Below the pieces are notes generated by a model. The model was not told where the DNA came from, made no database searches, and saw only the letters and a list, made by a program, of their open reading frames with translations. The translations under genes and the position numbers were made by a program. A stretch of DNA of 64,000 bases from Myroides marinus (GTDB lineage Bacteria > Bacteroidota > Bacteroidia > Flavobacteriales > Flavobacteriaceae), in contig NZ_FNYS01000001.1 in NCBI RefSeq assembly GCF_900109075.1, forward strand, positions 434,001-498,000, read 5' to 3'. Shown piece by piece: positions 36,817 through 45,271 of this stretch. Every line of letters begins with the position of its first letter. The stretch's first letter is position 1.

Positions 36817-37965
36817 TTATACTTTCTTACTTGGACTTTTTTTCATCTTATTTAACCAAATAAAAATACCTGTTACTGGTAATGTAGTCGCTATTAAACA
36901 GACAATGAAATAAATAGTCTTAGAGAACTTTCCATAAATATCACCTAAATGTAATGGCTTAATAGAAGCTGATATTTTTTCTCCTACTGTCTTATCTGCA
37001 AAGACTTCTTTCTTTAAAACTGAACCACTGTACTGATCAATAAACACACGATCAGTAGCGCTCTCATTAAAACGAACTAAATCATTCTTATTAATCTCAT
37101 AACTTCCTATCGAATCTTTCGGGATAGAGATAGAAATATTTCTTGCTACAAAAGGAAGTTCTTTATTCGCTATATCTAATGCTTCTGCCAGTGTAATTGT
37201 CTTGCTATCTACGAATGTTGATTCTGGTTTAGCTTCATTACGCCCACCAAATACTTTAGTCCCTAATACTTTACTCAATCCATCTTTATACCATTCAAAA
37301 GACCAACAAAGTCCAGTCAAAGACATAATCACAACAATCAATAAAGTATAAAAACCTAAAGTGTTATGTAAATCGTGGTTAATACGTTTCCACTTTGCAT
37401 TAAACTTAATCTTAAATCCAGGCTTAAAGCTCTTCCAACCTTTTATTTTCTTTGGGAACCATAAGATTAACCCTGATATAGATAAGAAAACAAATATAAG
37501 AGTTGCTACTCCTACTATTGGTCTACCTATTTCACTCTCTAGTAATAACCATCTGTGTAACTTAAACACAGTCATGAAAAACTCATCACCTGGTCCTTTA
37601 CCACTCCCTACAACTTCTTTAGTATAAGGATTAAGATAAACGGTTTCGTTCTTCTTTTCTTTATCTTTAAAACCAACAGAGAACATATATGGCTTATCTT
37701 TTTGATTAGCGATACTTACTCGTTGAACTTTCCCTTGGTATGAACTCTCAACAAACTCTTTTAGCTCATTGATTGGTAATACCTCATCTTTAACCTCAGT
37801 TAATTTATACATTTCAGGAGCCATCATAGACTGTATCTCACTCTTAAATGTATATATCGTACCTGTTAGACATACGATAAAAAGAACAATAGAACTACCA
37901 ATACCTAACCATAAATGTAGGTCGTTCATTAATTGACGAAAACTGTATTTCTTCTCTGATTTCAT
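36817..37965 (-). CDS. PepSY-associated TM helix protein
   Basis: A 382-aa inner-membrane protein with four predicted helices: about 22-45, 155-175, 205-225 and 350-372. Periplasmic PepSY-like segments (for example PINELKEFVESSYQGKVQRV) lie between them. Members often sit next to TonB-dependent receptors and some reduce ferric siderophores. Helices carry conserved histidines (LHLWLG, KLHRWLL, HDLHNTLG, KPLHLGD) suited to haem binding. It lies downstream of the siderophore receptor after an 80-nt gap with a hairpin, so it is probably the second gene of one iron-uptake operon. Confidence 0.87.
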   Translation of the reverse strand: MKSEKKYSFRQLMNDLHLWLGIGSSIVLFIVCLTGTIYTFKSEIQSMMAPEMYKLTEVKDEVLPINELKEFVESSYQGKVQRVSIANQKDKPYMFSVGFKDKEKKNETVYLNPYTKEVVGSGKGPGDEFFMTVFKLHRWLLLESEIGRPIVGVATLIFVFLSISGLILWFPKKIKGWKSFKPGFKIKFNAKWKRINHDLHNTLGFYTLLIVVIMSLTGLCWSFEWYKDGLSKVLGTKVFGGRNEAKPESTFVDSKTITLAEALDIANKELPFVARNISISIPKDSIGSYEINKNDLVRFNESATDRVFIDQYSGSVLKKEVFADKTVGEKISASIKPLHLGDIYGKFSKTIYFIVCLIATTLPVTGIFIWLNKMKKSPSKKV

Positions 37966-37983
37966 AAAAAGGGTTATAATTAC

Positions 37984-38023
37984 AAAACACGACTCTATTC
38001 AAAAAAGAATAAAGTCGTGTTTT
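37984..38023 (-). terminator. Hairpin between siderophore receptor and PepSY gene
   Basis: AAAACACGACT pairs with AGTCGTGTTTT (37984-37994, 38013-38023), with an inner TATTC/GAATA stem and a 6-A loop. It may be an attenuator reducing expression of the downstream PepSY gene. Confidence 0.75.
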
Positions 38024-38045
38024 TTTACTAAATCAAATATATTAA

Positions 38046-40442
38046 CTAGAATCTGTAAGTTAATTGGGCTGCAAAGTTTCTTGGAGCTATCTCATTGATA
38101 TATCCACCTCTGTAGTATGATGTATATCCTCTCTTATCAAAGATATTATTTGCGAATACACGTAATGTCGCGTTCTTATAAGAATAAGAAACCTGAGCAT
38201 TAATAGTTGTATAATCTGGCATATCAAATGGTTTAACTCCTGTTGTAGAACCATGCGCATCTGGTGTTAAACTATACTCATTCACTGGTCTAGCATCAAC
38301 AAAGTAAGCACCTGCTCCAACAGTTAATCCTTTTAATGAACCATCGAATTGGTAGTTAACCCATGCATTAGCTGTATGTTTTGGTGCATTCATAGGAGCT
38401 GATCCTTCATAGTAAACTGGGCTATCTACATATTGAGCATCTAAATATGCATACCCCATCATCACTTGTAAATTATTTGTGATTTTACCTGTTAAATCAA
38501 TCTCAACTCCTTGACGTTTTAAAGTACCCGCTCTTTCATAGATACTTGGAACAGCATTCCCACTTGCATCATATACTTGAGCTAATAGGTTACTGTTTTT
38601 AGCATTGAAGTAAGTTACATTGAACAATAACTGCTCATTGAACCAACTTGTTTTTACTCCAGTTTCAAACTGTTTAGTATCTTGAGGTCCACCTACGCTA
38701 CCATCAACAAGTTGATTATTAGATTGTCTTAAACTAGTTGTTGTTGTATAAGAACCGAATACATTAATATTCTTAACTGGTGTAACGATTAAACCAAAGA
38801 TAGGATTCCAACGGTCAACAGTAGCGTTTTCAGTAGTATTACCATTTAATCTGCTGTATCTAACTCCCATTAAAGCACGAACATATTCTCCAATTTGAAT
38901 ATAATCTTGTGCCATAAATCCTATAGTAGGTGTTGTCACGATAGTCTCTCCTTTATGTCCAAAAGTAACTCCATCAGGACGTTCATTAGACCATTCTCCA
39001 GGAACATAGATTGTATCAATAAAATCTCCTCTTCCGAATTTCTTACCATTAAGGTAAGTATCATAACTATTAGTAGTCAATGTAGTTTGTCTAAAGTCAA
39101 ACCCTACTTGGAAAGTATGTTTTAAAACACCTGTTTTAAAATCTTTACCAACTAAATCTACTTGGATTACGCTATTTTCATCTTTAGTATTTGACTTAGA
39201 TAAAGATCTATTTAAGTAGTCATATCCTAATTTTTTATTTTTGCTTACACCTAAAGCTTCTTGATCATTTCTATTAGAAGCAGTAACTGCAGAAACTCTA
39301 ATGCTTAACTTATCAGTTAATTCACGCTCTGCTCTAAAAGTATAAGTAAGGATATTTGTTTTTAGGTAATTGTCTTTGTATCCTAAGAATTTATTATGTG
39401 GCATGTCGTAAAGAGCATTCACATTATCAGGACCTAAGTTAGTTGTTCCTAAATCAGGCACAGCATTAGACTCTAAGTAATCTAGTTCTGCTGTAATAGT
39501 AGTTTTTTCATCTGGCTTATAAGTAAGCGATGGGTTTAAGTAAAACTTATCATTTCCTGTATAAGCTCTAAAACCATCATTTCTTTCATAAGCACCATTG
39601 AATCTAAAAGAAACAGTTTCTTTTTTATCTAATACTTGTTCGAAATCAATAGTAGGACGAACTTGTCCGTAGCTACCTGTTCTGAATCCTATTTCTCTTT
39701 TATTTTTAAAACTTGGAGTTTTTGTAACAACGTTAATAACTCCACCTGCTGCTCCTAATCCATTACCAATACCTTGGTTGATAGCTGCTGATCCTTTAAT
39801 TACCTCAACACTCTCAACACCTTGCATATCCACAATACCTGCAGCTGTTCTAAAATCTGAATCTAAAGCCACACCATTCTTAAGAATTGGTGTTCCTCTA
39901 AATCCTCTGATAGACATACTCTCTTTAACTCCTCCGTAACTAGCAAACTGAGTAACCCCAGCTACGTTACGTGCTGCTTCTGTAACAGATAAAGCTCCTT
40001 GCTCAGCAATGATAGCGTCAGAAACAATTGATATATTCTGAACTTGCTCTTGAAGACCTAAAGGCAATCTTGTCAAGTTTTGTAATTTCTTTACACTCTT
40101 ATTACTCTTACCGTAAACAGTAATATTCGACAATGAGTTCTCGATTTGTTTTAAAGTAAAGTTAGCTACACCACCTTCTTCATTTACAGTTAATGCTTTA
40201 GAAGTATTAGCATATCCTATAAAACTAGCTTTAAGTGTTTGTTTTCCTTTCTTAAGGTTATTAAACACATACTCTCCATTATTATCAGTCTGAGTAGCAA
40301 TATTAAGTTCTACAATCTCAACAGTAGCAAAAGGAATGGGTTTATTACCTTCATCAACGATACGTCCCTTAATAGTAGACGTTTGCGCCATACTTACTAT
40401 TACCCCACCAATAGTAAATAAAAGAGTATTTATTAATTTCAT
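38046..40442 (-). CDS. TonB-dependent siderophore receptor
   Basis: A 798-aa outer-membrane receptor. After a signal peptide (to about residue 19) comes a carboxypeptidase-D-regulatory-like domain (GRIVDEGNKPIPFATVEI, about 22-105) and the plug (SIRGFRGTPILKNGVALDSD, VEVIKGSAAINQGIGNGLGAAGGVINVVTK). A 22-strand barrel ends at aromatic residue F in LTYRF. The plug wording (RGFRGTP, VESVEVIKGSAA) is that of siderophore receptors such as FhuE/FpvA. It is followed by a PepSY protein gene. Its promoter is embedded in an inverted repeat (40454-40501), likely an iron-dependent operator. Confidence 0.93.
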   Translation of the reverse strand: MKLINTLLFTIGGVIVSMAQTSTIKGRIVDEGNKPIPFATVEIVELNIATQTDNNGEYVFNNLKKGKQTLKASFIGYANTSKALTVNEEGGVANFTLKQIENSLSNITVYGKSNKSVKKLQNLTRLPLGLQEQVQNISIVSDAIIAEQGALSVTEAARNVAGVTQFASYGGVKESMSIRGFRGTPILKNGVALDSDFRTAAGIVDMQGVESVEVIKGSAAINQGIGNGLGAAGGVINVVTKTPSFKNKREIGFRTGSYGQVRPTIDFEQVLDKKETVSFRFNGAYERNDGFRAYTGNDKFYLNPSLTYKPDEKTTITAELDYLESNAVPDLGTTNLGPDNVNALYDMPHNKFLGYKDNYLKTNILTYTFRAERELTDKLSIRVSAVTASNRNDQEALGVSKNKKLGYDYLNRSLSKSNTKDENSVIQVDLVGKDFKTGVLKHTFQVGFDFRQTTLTTNSYDTYLNGKKFGRGDFIDTIYVPGEWSNERPDGVTFGHKGETIVTTPTIGFMAQDYIQIGEYVRALMGVRYSRLNGNTTENATVDRWNPIFGLIVTPVKNINVFGSYTTTTSLRQSNNQLVDGSVGGPQDTKQFETGVKTSWFNEQLLFNVTYFNAKNSNLLAQVYDASGNAVPSIYERAGTLKRQGVEIDLTGKITNNLQVMMGYAYLDAQYVDSPVYYEGSAPMNAPKHTANAWVNYQFDGSLKGLTVGAGAYFVDARPVNEYSLTPDAHGSTTGVKPFDMPDYTTINAQVSYSYKNATLRVFANNIFDKRGYTSYYRGGYINEIAPRNFAAQLTYRF

Positions 40443-40453
40443 ACTTAGTTATA

Positions 40454-40501
40454 TTATTTAGACTCATTTAACTTGTGCAAAAGTAAATTGATTCTAAATA
40501 A
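40454..40501. promoter_or_regulatory. Inverted repeat around the receptor -7 element, possible iron-responsive operator
   Basis: TTATTTAGACTCA (40454-40466) and TGATTCTAAATAA (40489-40501) are inverted copies at 12 of 13 positions, with a 22-nt gap. The -7 box of the receptor promoter (40478-40485) lies inside the gap. A Fur-like or other repressor site is inferred. Confidence 0.6.
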
Positions 40502-40509
40502 CTAACAAA
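40478..40509 (-). promoter_or_regulatory. Promoter of the siderophore receptor operon
   Basis: On the minus strand TTTG (40506-40509), 20 nt, TACTTTTG (40478-40485); about 36 nt before the ATG. Confidence 0.78.
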
Positions 40510-40738
40510 CCTTATTAAGACTTTTTTTAAATAAAAGAAGAAAAAACCAAATTTAAAGGCAAATAATAAAAGTAAAATTAAAGAAACAACAGTGTAGCAG
40601 TAGTAAAACTACTAATTTGACAATATCTGTCTATTTTTGACTATGCTTTCAAAAAGTATAATTACTTTATTAAGGCAAGAAACTGTTATTTATATGAATT
40701 TTAAAATAAAACACTTTTAAGTAAATCGTATTATACCT
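40510..40738. other. AT-rich intergenic stretch between receptor promoter and YraN
   Basis: Very A-rich, with no open frame or hairpin of note apart from a weak GTAGTAAAACTAC. No gene seen. Confidence 0.6.
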
Positions 40739-41098
40739 TTAAAAGAAATAAAAGGCATCTTCTATATGCTCAATATCAAAGTTGTTACCCACTTTATGAA
40801 TAGCTATGATATCAAACCTACCTTCTTCTTCTCTTTCGAACTCTTCAATAAAGAAATTAGCAGCTTTGATCATTAGCTTAATCTTTTTATTAGTCACAAA
40901 GTCTTGAGGAGAACCGAAGTCTAAAGAGCTCCTCGTCTTCACTTCTACGAACACAAGAATACCTTCTTTTAAAGCTACAATATCTAACTCTGCTTTATCT
41001 GCATAATAATTCCTTATGACAATCTCGTATCCTTTATTAATAAGGTATTGTACAGCAGCTTCTTCTCCCTCTTTTCCAACATCGTGATTAATAGCCAT
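40739..41098 (-). CDS. YraN family protein (UPF0102)
   Basis: A 119-aa protein with an endonuclease-like fold. Conserved features: GKEGEEAAVQYLINKGYEI near the N-terminus, then AELDIVALKEGILVFVEVKTR, which has the acidic/ExK layout of PD-(D/E)XK nucleases and restriction-like proteins. Family function is unproven. The stop of the LD-carboxypeptidase gene overlaps its start by one base, so the two are coupled. Confidence 0.92.
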   Translation of the reverse strand: MAINHDVGKEGEEAAVQYLINKGYEIVIRNYYADKAELDIVALKEGILVFVEVKTRSSLDFGSPQDFVTNKKIKLMIKAANFFIEEFEREEEGRFDIIAIHKVGNNFDIEHIEDAFYFF

Positions 41099-41994
41099 TA
41101 CTTAAATTTTAAAGAAACAACATTAGGCAACACCTCTAGCTCTACCTCTCTTCCTAGATTAAGCGCTAGATTACTAACTCCATGTCCTGAAGGAAAGTCA
41201 AAAACGATAGGGTAATCAAATTCTTTAGTAATAGATAAGATAATTTGTTTTGCATCATATCCAAAAGGAATAGCATTATCGTGCATATCTGTCATTCCAC
41301 CAACTATAATACCTGCCAGGTCATTTAATAAACCATTGCGTTTAAGATTGTGCATCATTCTATCTATATGGTATAAGTACTCGTCTAAATCCTCTATAAA
41401 AAGTATCTTTCCTTTGGTATCCATAGATGACTGAGAACCAAGTAGACTATATAAAATTGACAAATTACCTCCCACTAATACTCCATTAGCTTTACCACAT
41501 CTATTTTCCTCAACCCCTTTAATCTGATAAGATAGCTCTTGCCCAAACAAGGCTCTATATAAAGAATCTCTTGATTCTACTAAAGACTTTTCAACACTGA
41601 ATGCCATTATCCCATGTATTGTTTCTACACCAAGATTATGAACATGACTGTGCAACACTGTCACATCACTAAAACCTATAATCCACTTCGGATTATCTAC
41701 AAAACCAGTAAAGTCAATCTCATCAATAATACGCACTGTCCCATATCCACCTCTTGCACACCAGATTGCTTTAATATCAGGATCTTTTAATTGTTTAGTA
41801 AAGTCATTTGCTCTCTCTTCATCTGTACCTCCTAATTGATAATTATCTAGCCCTATAGTATCTCCTAATACAACTTCTAATCCCCAAGAATTCATTAACT
41901 CAATAGCTAACTTAGCTTCTTCTCTACTAAACTTACGTGCTGTACATACGATAGCTACTTTATCTCCTTGTTTTAAATAATCTGGTCTTATCAT
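41098..41994 (-). CDS. LD-carboxypeptidase (S66 family)
   Basis: A 298-aa peptidase S66 enzyme that trims the terminal D-Ala from muropeptide tetrapeptides in murein recycling (LdcA-type), or MccF-like. The catalytic Ser is in IIGFSDVTVLHSHVH; the Glu is in ILFIEDLDEYLYHIDRMM; the His is in FPSGHGVSN. The N-terminal KQGDKVAIVCTARKF is typical. There is no signal peptide, so it acts in the cytoplasm. It is followed by YraN (1-nt overlap). Confidence 0.92.
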   Translation of the reverse strand: MIRPDYLKQGDKVAIVCTARKFSREEAKLAIELMNSWGLEVVLGDTIGLDNYQLGGTDEERANDFTKQLKDPDIKAIWCARGGYGTVRIIDEIDFTGFVDNPKWIIGFSDVTVLHSHVHNLGVETIHGIMAFSVEKSLVESRDSLYRALFGQELSYQIKGVEENRCGKANGVLVGGNLSILYSLLGSQSSMDTKGKILFIEDLDEYLYHIDRMMHNLKRNGLLNDLAGIIVGGMTDMHDNAIPFGYDAKQIILSITKEFDYPIVFDFPSGHGVSNLALNLGREVELEVLPNVVSLKFK

Positions 41995-42024
41995 TATTGT
42001 GTGTAATTATATTGTCTTACAAAT

Positions 42025-43095
42025 TTAAAAATCAAAACTTAATTGTACTGCTATTGGCTTTTTCTTTTCATCAGTATTTAAGTTAGATAAAGCTACGCCA
42101 ATTAACCTAACAGAGTCTTTCAACTTCTCCTGATACAATAAAGATTTAGCTAAGTCAAGAATAATATCATAATCTGAAACGAAATAAGGAACAGTAGTAC
42201 TACGTGTTTGTTGCACAAAGTCAGAATATTTAATCTTTAAAGTAATTGTCTTACCTGCGAGGTTCTGCTTCTTTAATCTTAAACTAAGTTCTTCTACTAA
42301 TGACTCTATACGAGACTCTATATATATCTCAGAAGACAGATTCTCATCAAATGTGCGTTCAGTTCCAACAGATTTAATAGTACGATTAGGTCGAACAGGA
42401 GAATTACTTATCCCCCTTACAATATCATAATATAATTGTCCAGACTTGCCGAAGTGCTCAGCAAGAAATTCAACTGACTTTGTCTTTAAATCTCTTCCTG
42501 TAAATATCCCCAGATGGTACATTTTATCAGCAGTTTTCTTACCAATACCAAAGAACTTCTTAATCTCTAGTTCTTCTAAGAACTCAATAACCTCATCTGG
42601 TTCAATTGTCTTCTGCCCATTTGGTTTGTTGTAATCACTAGCTATCTTAGCTAAGAATTTATTAATAGAAATACCTGCGGACGCTGTTAGACCCGTTCTT
42701 TCTAATATCTTCATCCTGATCTCATGCGCAATCAATGTGGCACTAGGGCATCCTATCTTATTCTCTGTTACATCTAAAAATGCTTCATCTAAAGCCAAAG
42801 GTTCAACTAAATCAGTGTATTCATAAAATACTGATCGGATAATACGAGAAACTTCTTTATATCTCTCAAACCTAGGTTTGACAAAAATTAGATGAGGGCA
42901 ATTCTTTTTTGCCATTACTCCACTCATCGCACTTCGCACACCAAACTTTCTAGCTTCATAACTAGCAGCTGCTATCACTCCCCTCTCTTCACTTCCTCCC
43001 ACAGCTAAAGCCTTACCTCTAAGTTCAGGGAAGTCTAGTTGTTCTACTGATGCATAAAACGCATCCATATCTACATGTATTATCTTACGATTCAT
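42025..43095 (-). CDS. dinB: DNA polymerase IV
   Basis: A 356-aa Y-family translesion polymerase. Catalytic acids: D9 in HVDMDAFYASVEQ, and the Asp-Glu pair in LALDEAFLDVT near residue 103. The FGVRSAM steric-gate neighbourhood, the helix-hairpin-helix (FGIGKKTADKMYHLGI) and the little-finger domain are complete. A beta-clamp-binding end may be the C-terminal VQLSFDF (QLSFDF resembles QLxLF). It is 30 nt upstream of the LD-carboxypeptidase on the same strand. Confidence 0.96.
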   Translation of the reverse strand: MNRKIIHVDMDAFYASVEQLDFPELRGKALAVGGSEERGVIAAASYEARKFGVRSAMSGVMAKKNCPHLIFVKPRFERYKEVSRIIRSVFYEYTDLVEPLALDEAFLDVTENKIGCPSATLIAHEIRMKILERTGLTASAGISINKFLAKIASDYNKPNGQKTIEPDEVIEFLEELEIKKFFGIGKKTADKMYHLGIFTGRDLKTKSVEFLAEHFGKSGQLYYDIVRGISNSPVRPNRTIKSVGTERTFDENLSSEIYIESRIESLVEELSLRLKKQNLAGKTITLKIKYSDFVQQTRSTTVPYFVSDYDIILDLAKSLLYQEKLKDSVRLIGVALSNLNTDEKKKPIAVQLSFDF

Positions 43096-43205
43096 TCAAT
43101 CAATAAATTGCAAAACGAAATTACTTGAAAAAGCTTAATTATCTGCTTTACAAAAATAAACTACTTTTTTTTAAACTTATTCTTAACTTTCCTATTCACT
43201 TTTTA

Positions 43206-43213
43206 TAATTTTG
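43206..43213 (+). promoter_or_regulatory. Likely -7 element of the CPA2 antiporter promoter
   Basis: TAATTTTG, 67 nt before the ATG; -33 element not clear. Confidence 0.45.
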
Positions 43214-43279
43214 TAGTGACTATGAAAATAATAATGGGTAATTTACCCTATAATTAACTAAAAAAAAGAGCTATACGTA

Positions 43280-45160
43280 ATGAATGATTTTTTGGCACAA
43301 GCATTTGTCTTCCTCTTTGCAGCCGTAGTGTGTGTACTGATATCTAAAAAACTAGGAATGGGATCAGTATTAGGATATCTATTTGCGGGTGTACTAATCG
43401 GACCTTTTGTTCTAAAGTTTGTTGGTAATGACAGTGCAGATATTATGCATGCTACAGAATTTGGAGTAGTAATGATGCTATTTCTTGTAGGATTAGAACT
43501 AGACCCTAAAGAATTCTGGAAAATAAAAAATGAAATAATTGGTCTTGGTACCGCCCAGGCAGTAGGTACTACTGCTGTAGTAGCCTCCATAGCCTATTTC
43601 GCATTAGATCTGAGTATTGGTACATCTATAACCATAGGTTTTGTCATTACAATGTCTTCTACTGCGATTATTCTACAGACTATATCAGAACGCGGTCTAA
43701 ACCAATCCAATGCCGGTAAATCCAGCTTTGCAGTACTACTCTTCCAGGATATTATGGTAATCCCTATGATGGCCATCATTCCTTTATTAGCAGTTACAGC
43801 TAAAACCCCTATTAGTACAGAAGCTAATAGCTGGTTAGATGGTGCCCCAGTGTTTATGAAAACTCTGGCTATCCTAGGAGCTATAACTATTATCTACTTA
43901 GTAGGTAACTATATTGTAAATCCTCTATTCCGATCTGTTGGTCGTTTACAGATCAGGGAAATATATACTGCATCAGCTTTACTTTTAGTAATTGGAGTTG
44001 CACTATTAATGAAAATGGTTGGTCTATCACCAGCACTTGGAGCTTTTATCGCAGGTGTTGTATTAGCCAACAATCCTTATAAGCACCAATTAGAAAGTGA
44101 TATAGAACCCTTTAAAGCACTACTCCTAGGTATATTCTTTATCGCCGTAGGAGCCACAATTAACTTTGATATTATTAAGAACGAGCCATTAGTAATTCTA
44201 GCTTTGTTGGTAGGAGCTATGAGTATTAAAGCAATCGTTTTATTAGCTATTGGTAAATGGAAGAAGTTTCCTAAAGATCAGAACTTCTTATTTGCTATTT
44301 TACTATCACAGGTAGGAGAGTTTGCTTTCGTAATCTTAGCATTAGCTAAAACGATTAACTTAATCAACTCTCAATGGTACGATTATTTATTAGCCACTAC
44401 AGCTCTTTCTATGGTTGTTACACCTATCTTGCTACTATTAAACGAGAAGTGGATTGCTCCATACTTAGGATTAAGTCCTTCGACTAAAGAAAAACAAGAA
44501 TACGATGACCTAACTAATATCACAGCACATAAGAAAATTGTTATAGCAGGTTTCGGAGACTTTGGTAATACTATTGGACGTCTTTTACAAGCTAACGATA
44601 TACCAACACTTGTACTTGACAATGATGCAGAACGTGTTGATCACTTGCGAAAGCTAGGATTTAACGTATATTATGGAGACGCTACATCTATCAATATTCT
44701 AAAATCTATAGGTGTTGACCATGCCGATTATGTAATCGCTGCTATGGATCCTCCTGAATTAAATCAACAATTAGTAGCTGTGCTGCGTAAGCACTTCCCT
44801 AATGTAGAAGTAATCGTACGAGCTAAGAACCGTAAGAATGCATACGAATATCTACAAGACGGCCTTACAGAGGTCTATAGAGAGACTTTCTTCTCTGCTG
44901 TATATGTAGGCGGAGTAATGCTAGAAAAGCTAGGTTTCAGCCATGAAGAAGCAAATGCTCAGAGTGAACTATTCATTAAGAGCGATAGAGCATCCCTTCG
45001 CAAACTAGCTAAAAACATACACAATTTAGAAGACTACATTAATGTATCAAGACTAGAGTTCGCTGAGCAATCTGAAATGATGAAAAGCAATCTACAGAAT
45101 ACAAGAAACAATAAACATAATGCTGAAGTTAGAACAGATGTATTCCCTTCAGATAATTAA
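43280..45160 (+). CDS. CPA2 family monovalent cation:proton antiporter (KefB-like) with TrkA-N domain
   Basis: A 626-aa protein. Residues 1-400 form the 12-13-helix Na+/H+-exchanger-like membrane domain (KKLGMGSVLGYLFAGVLIGP, FLVGLELDPKEFWK, and a discontinuous helix near SPALGAFIAGVVLANNPYK). A Rossmann-type RCK/TrkA-N domain follows, starting HKKIVIAGFGDFGNTIGRLL near residue 415. It fits KefB/KefC-type K+ efflux antiporters, but the glutathione-binding details cannot be judged; ligands may be NAD(H). A charged tail of about 50 residues ends the protein. It is monocistronic with its own terminator. Confidence 0.92.
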   Translation: MNDFLAQAFVFLFAAVVCVLISKKLGMGSVLGYLFAGVLIGPFVLKFVGNDSADIMHATEFGVVMMLFLVGLELDPKEFWKIKNEIIGLGTAQAVGTTAVVASIAYFALDLSIGTSITIGFVITMSSTAIILQTISERGLNQSNAGKSSFAVLLFQDIMVIPMMAIIPLLAVTAKTPISTEANSWLDGAPVFMKTLAILGAITIIYLVGNYIVNPLFRSVGRLQIREIYTASALLLVIGVALLMKMVGLSPALGAFIAGVVLANNPYKHQLESDIEPFKALLLGIFFIAVGATINFDIIKNEPLVILALLVGAMSIKAIVLLAIGKWKKFPKDQNFLFAILLSQVGEFAFVILALAKTINLINSQWYDYLLATTALSMVVTPILLLLNEKWIAPYLGLSPSTKEKQEYDDLTNITAHKKIVIAGFGDFGNTIGRLLQANDIPTLVLDNDAERVDHLRKLGFNVYYGDATSINILKSIGVDHADYVIAAMDPPELNQQLVAVLRKHFPNVEVIVRAKNRKNAYEYLQDGLTEVYRETFFSAVYVGGVMLEKLGFSHEEANAQSELFIKSDRASLRKLAKNIHNLEDYINVSRLEFAEQSEMMKSNLQNTRNNKHNAEVRTDVFPSDN

Positions 45161-45163
45161 TAC

Positions 45164-45193
45164 AAAAAGGCTTTCATAAACGAAAGCCTTTTT
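45164..45193 (+). terminator. Terminator of the CPA2 antiporter gene
   Basis: A 12-bp stem AAAAAGGCTTTC/GAAAGCCTTTTT (45164-45175, 45182-45193) with a 6-nt loop. Confidence 0.9.
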
Positions 45194-45210
45194 ATTTATA
45201 CAGTTCTCAA

Positions 45211-45249
45211 AAAAGGCAATCACTAAAATTATCTTAGTGATTGCCTTTT
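45211..45249 (-). terminator. Terminator of the Gcr-like gene
   Basis: A 16-bp stem (45211-45226 with 45234-45249) and a 7-nt loop, 22 nt past the minus-strand stop. It may also back up the neighbouring plus-strand terminator. Confidence 0.9.
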
Positions 45250-45271
45250 ACTTTATATTTATTATCCTCAA

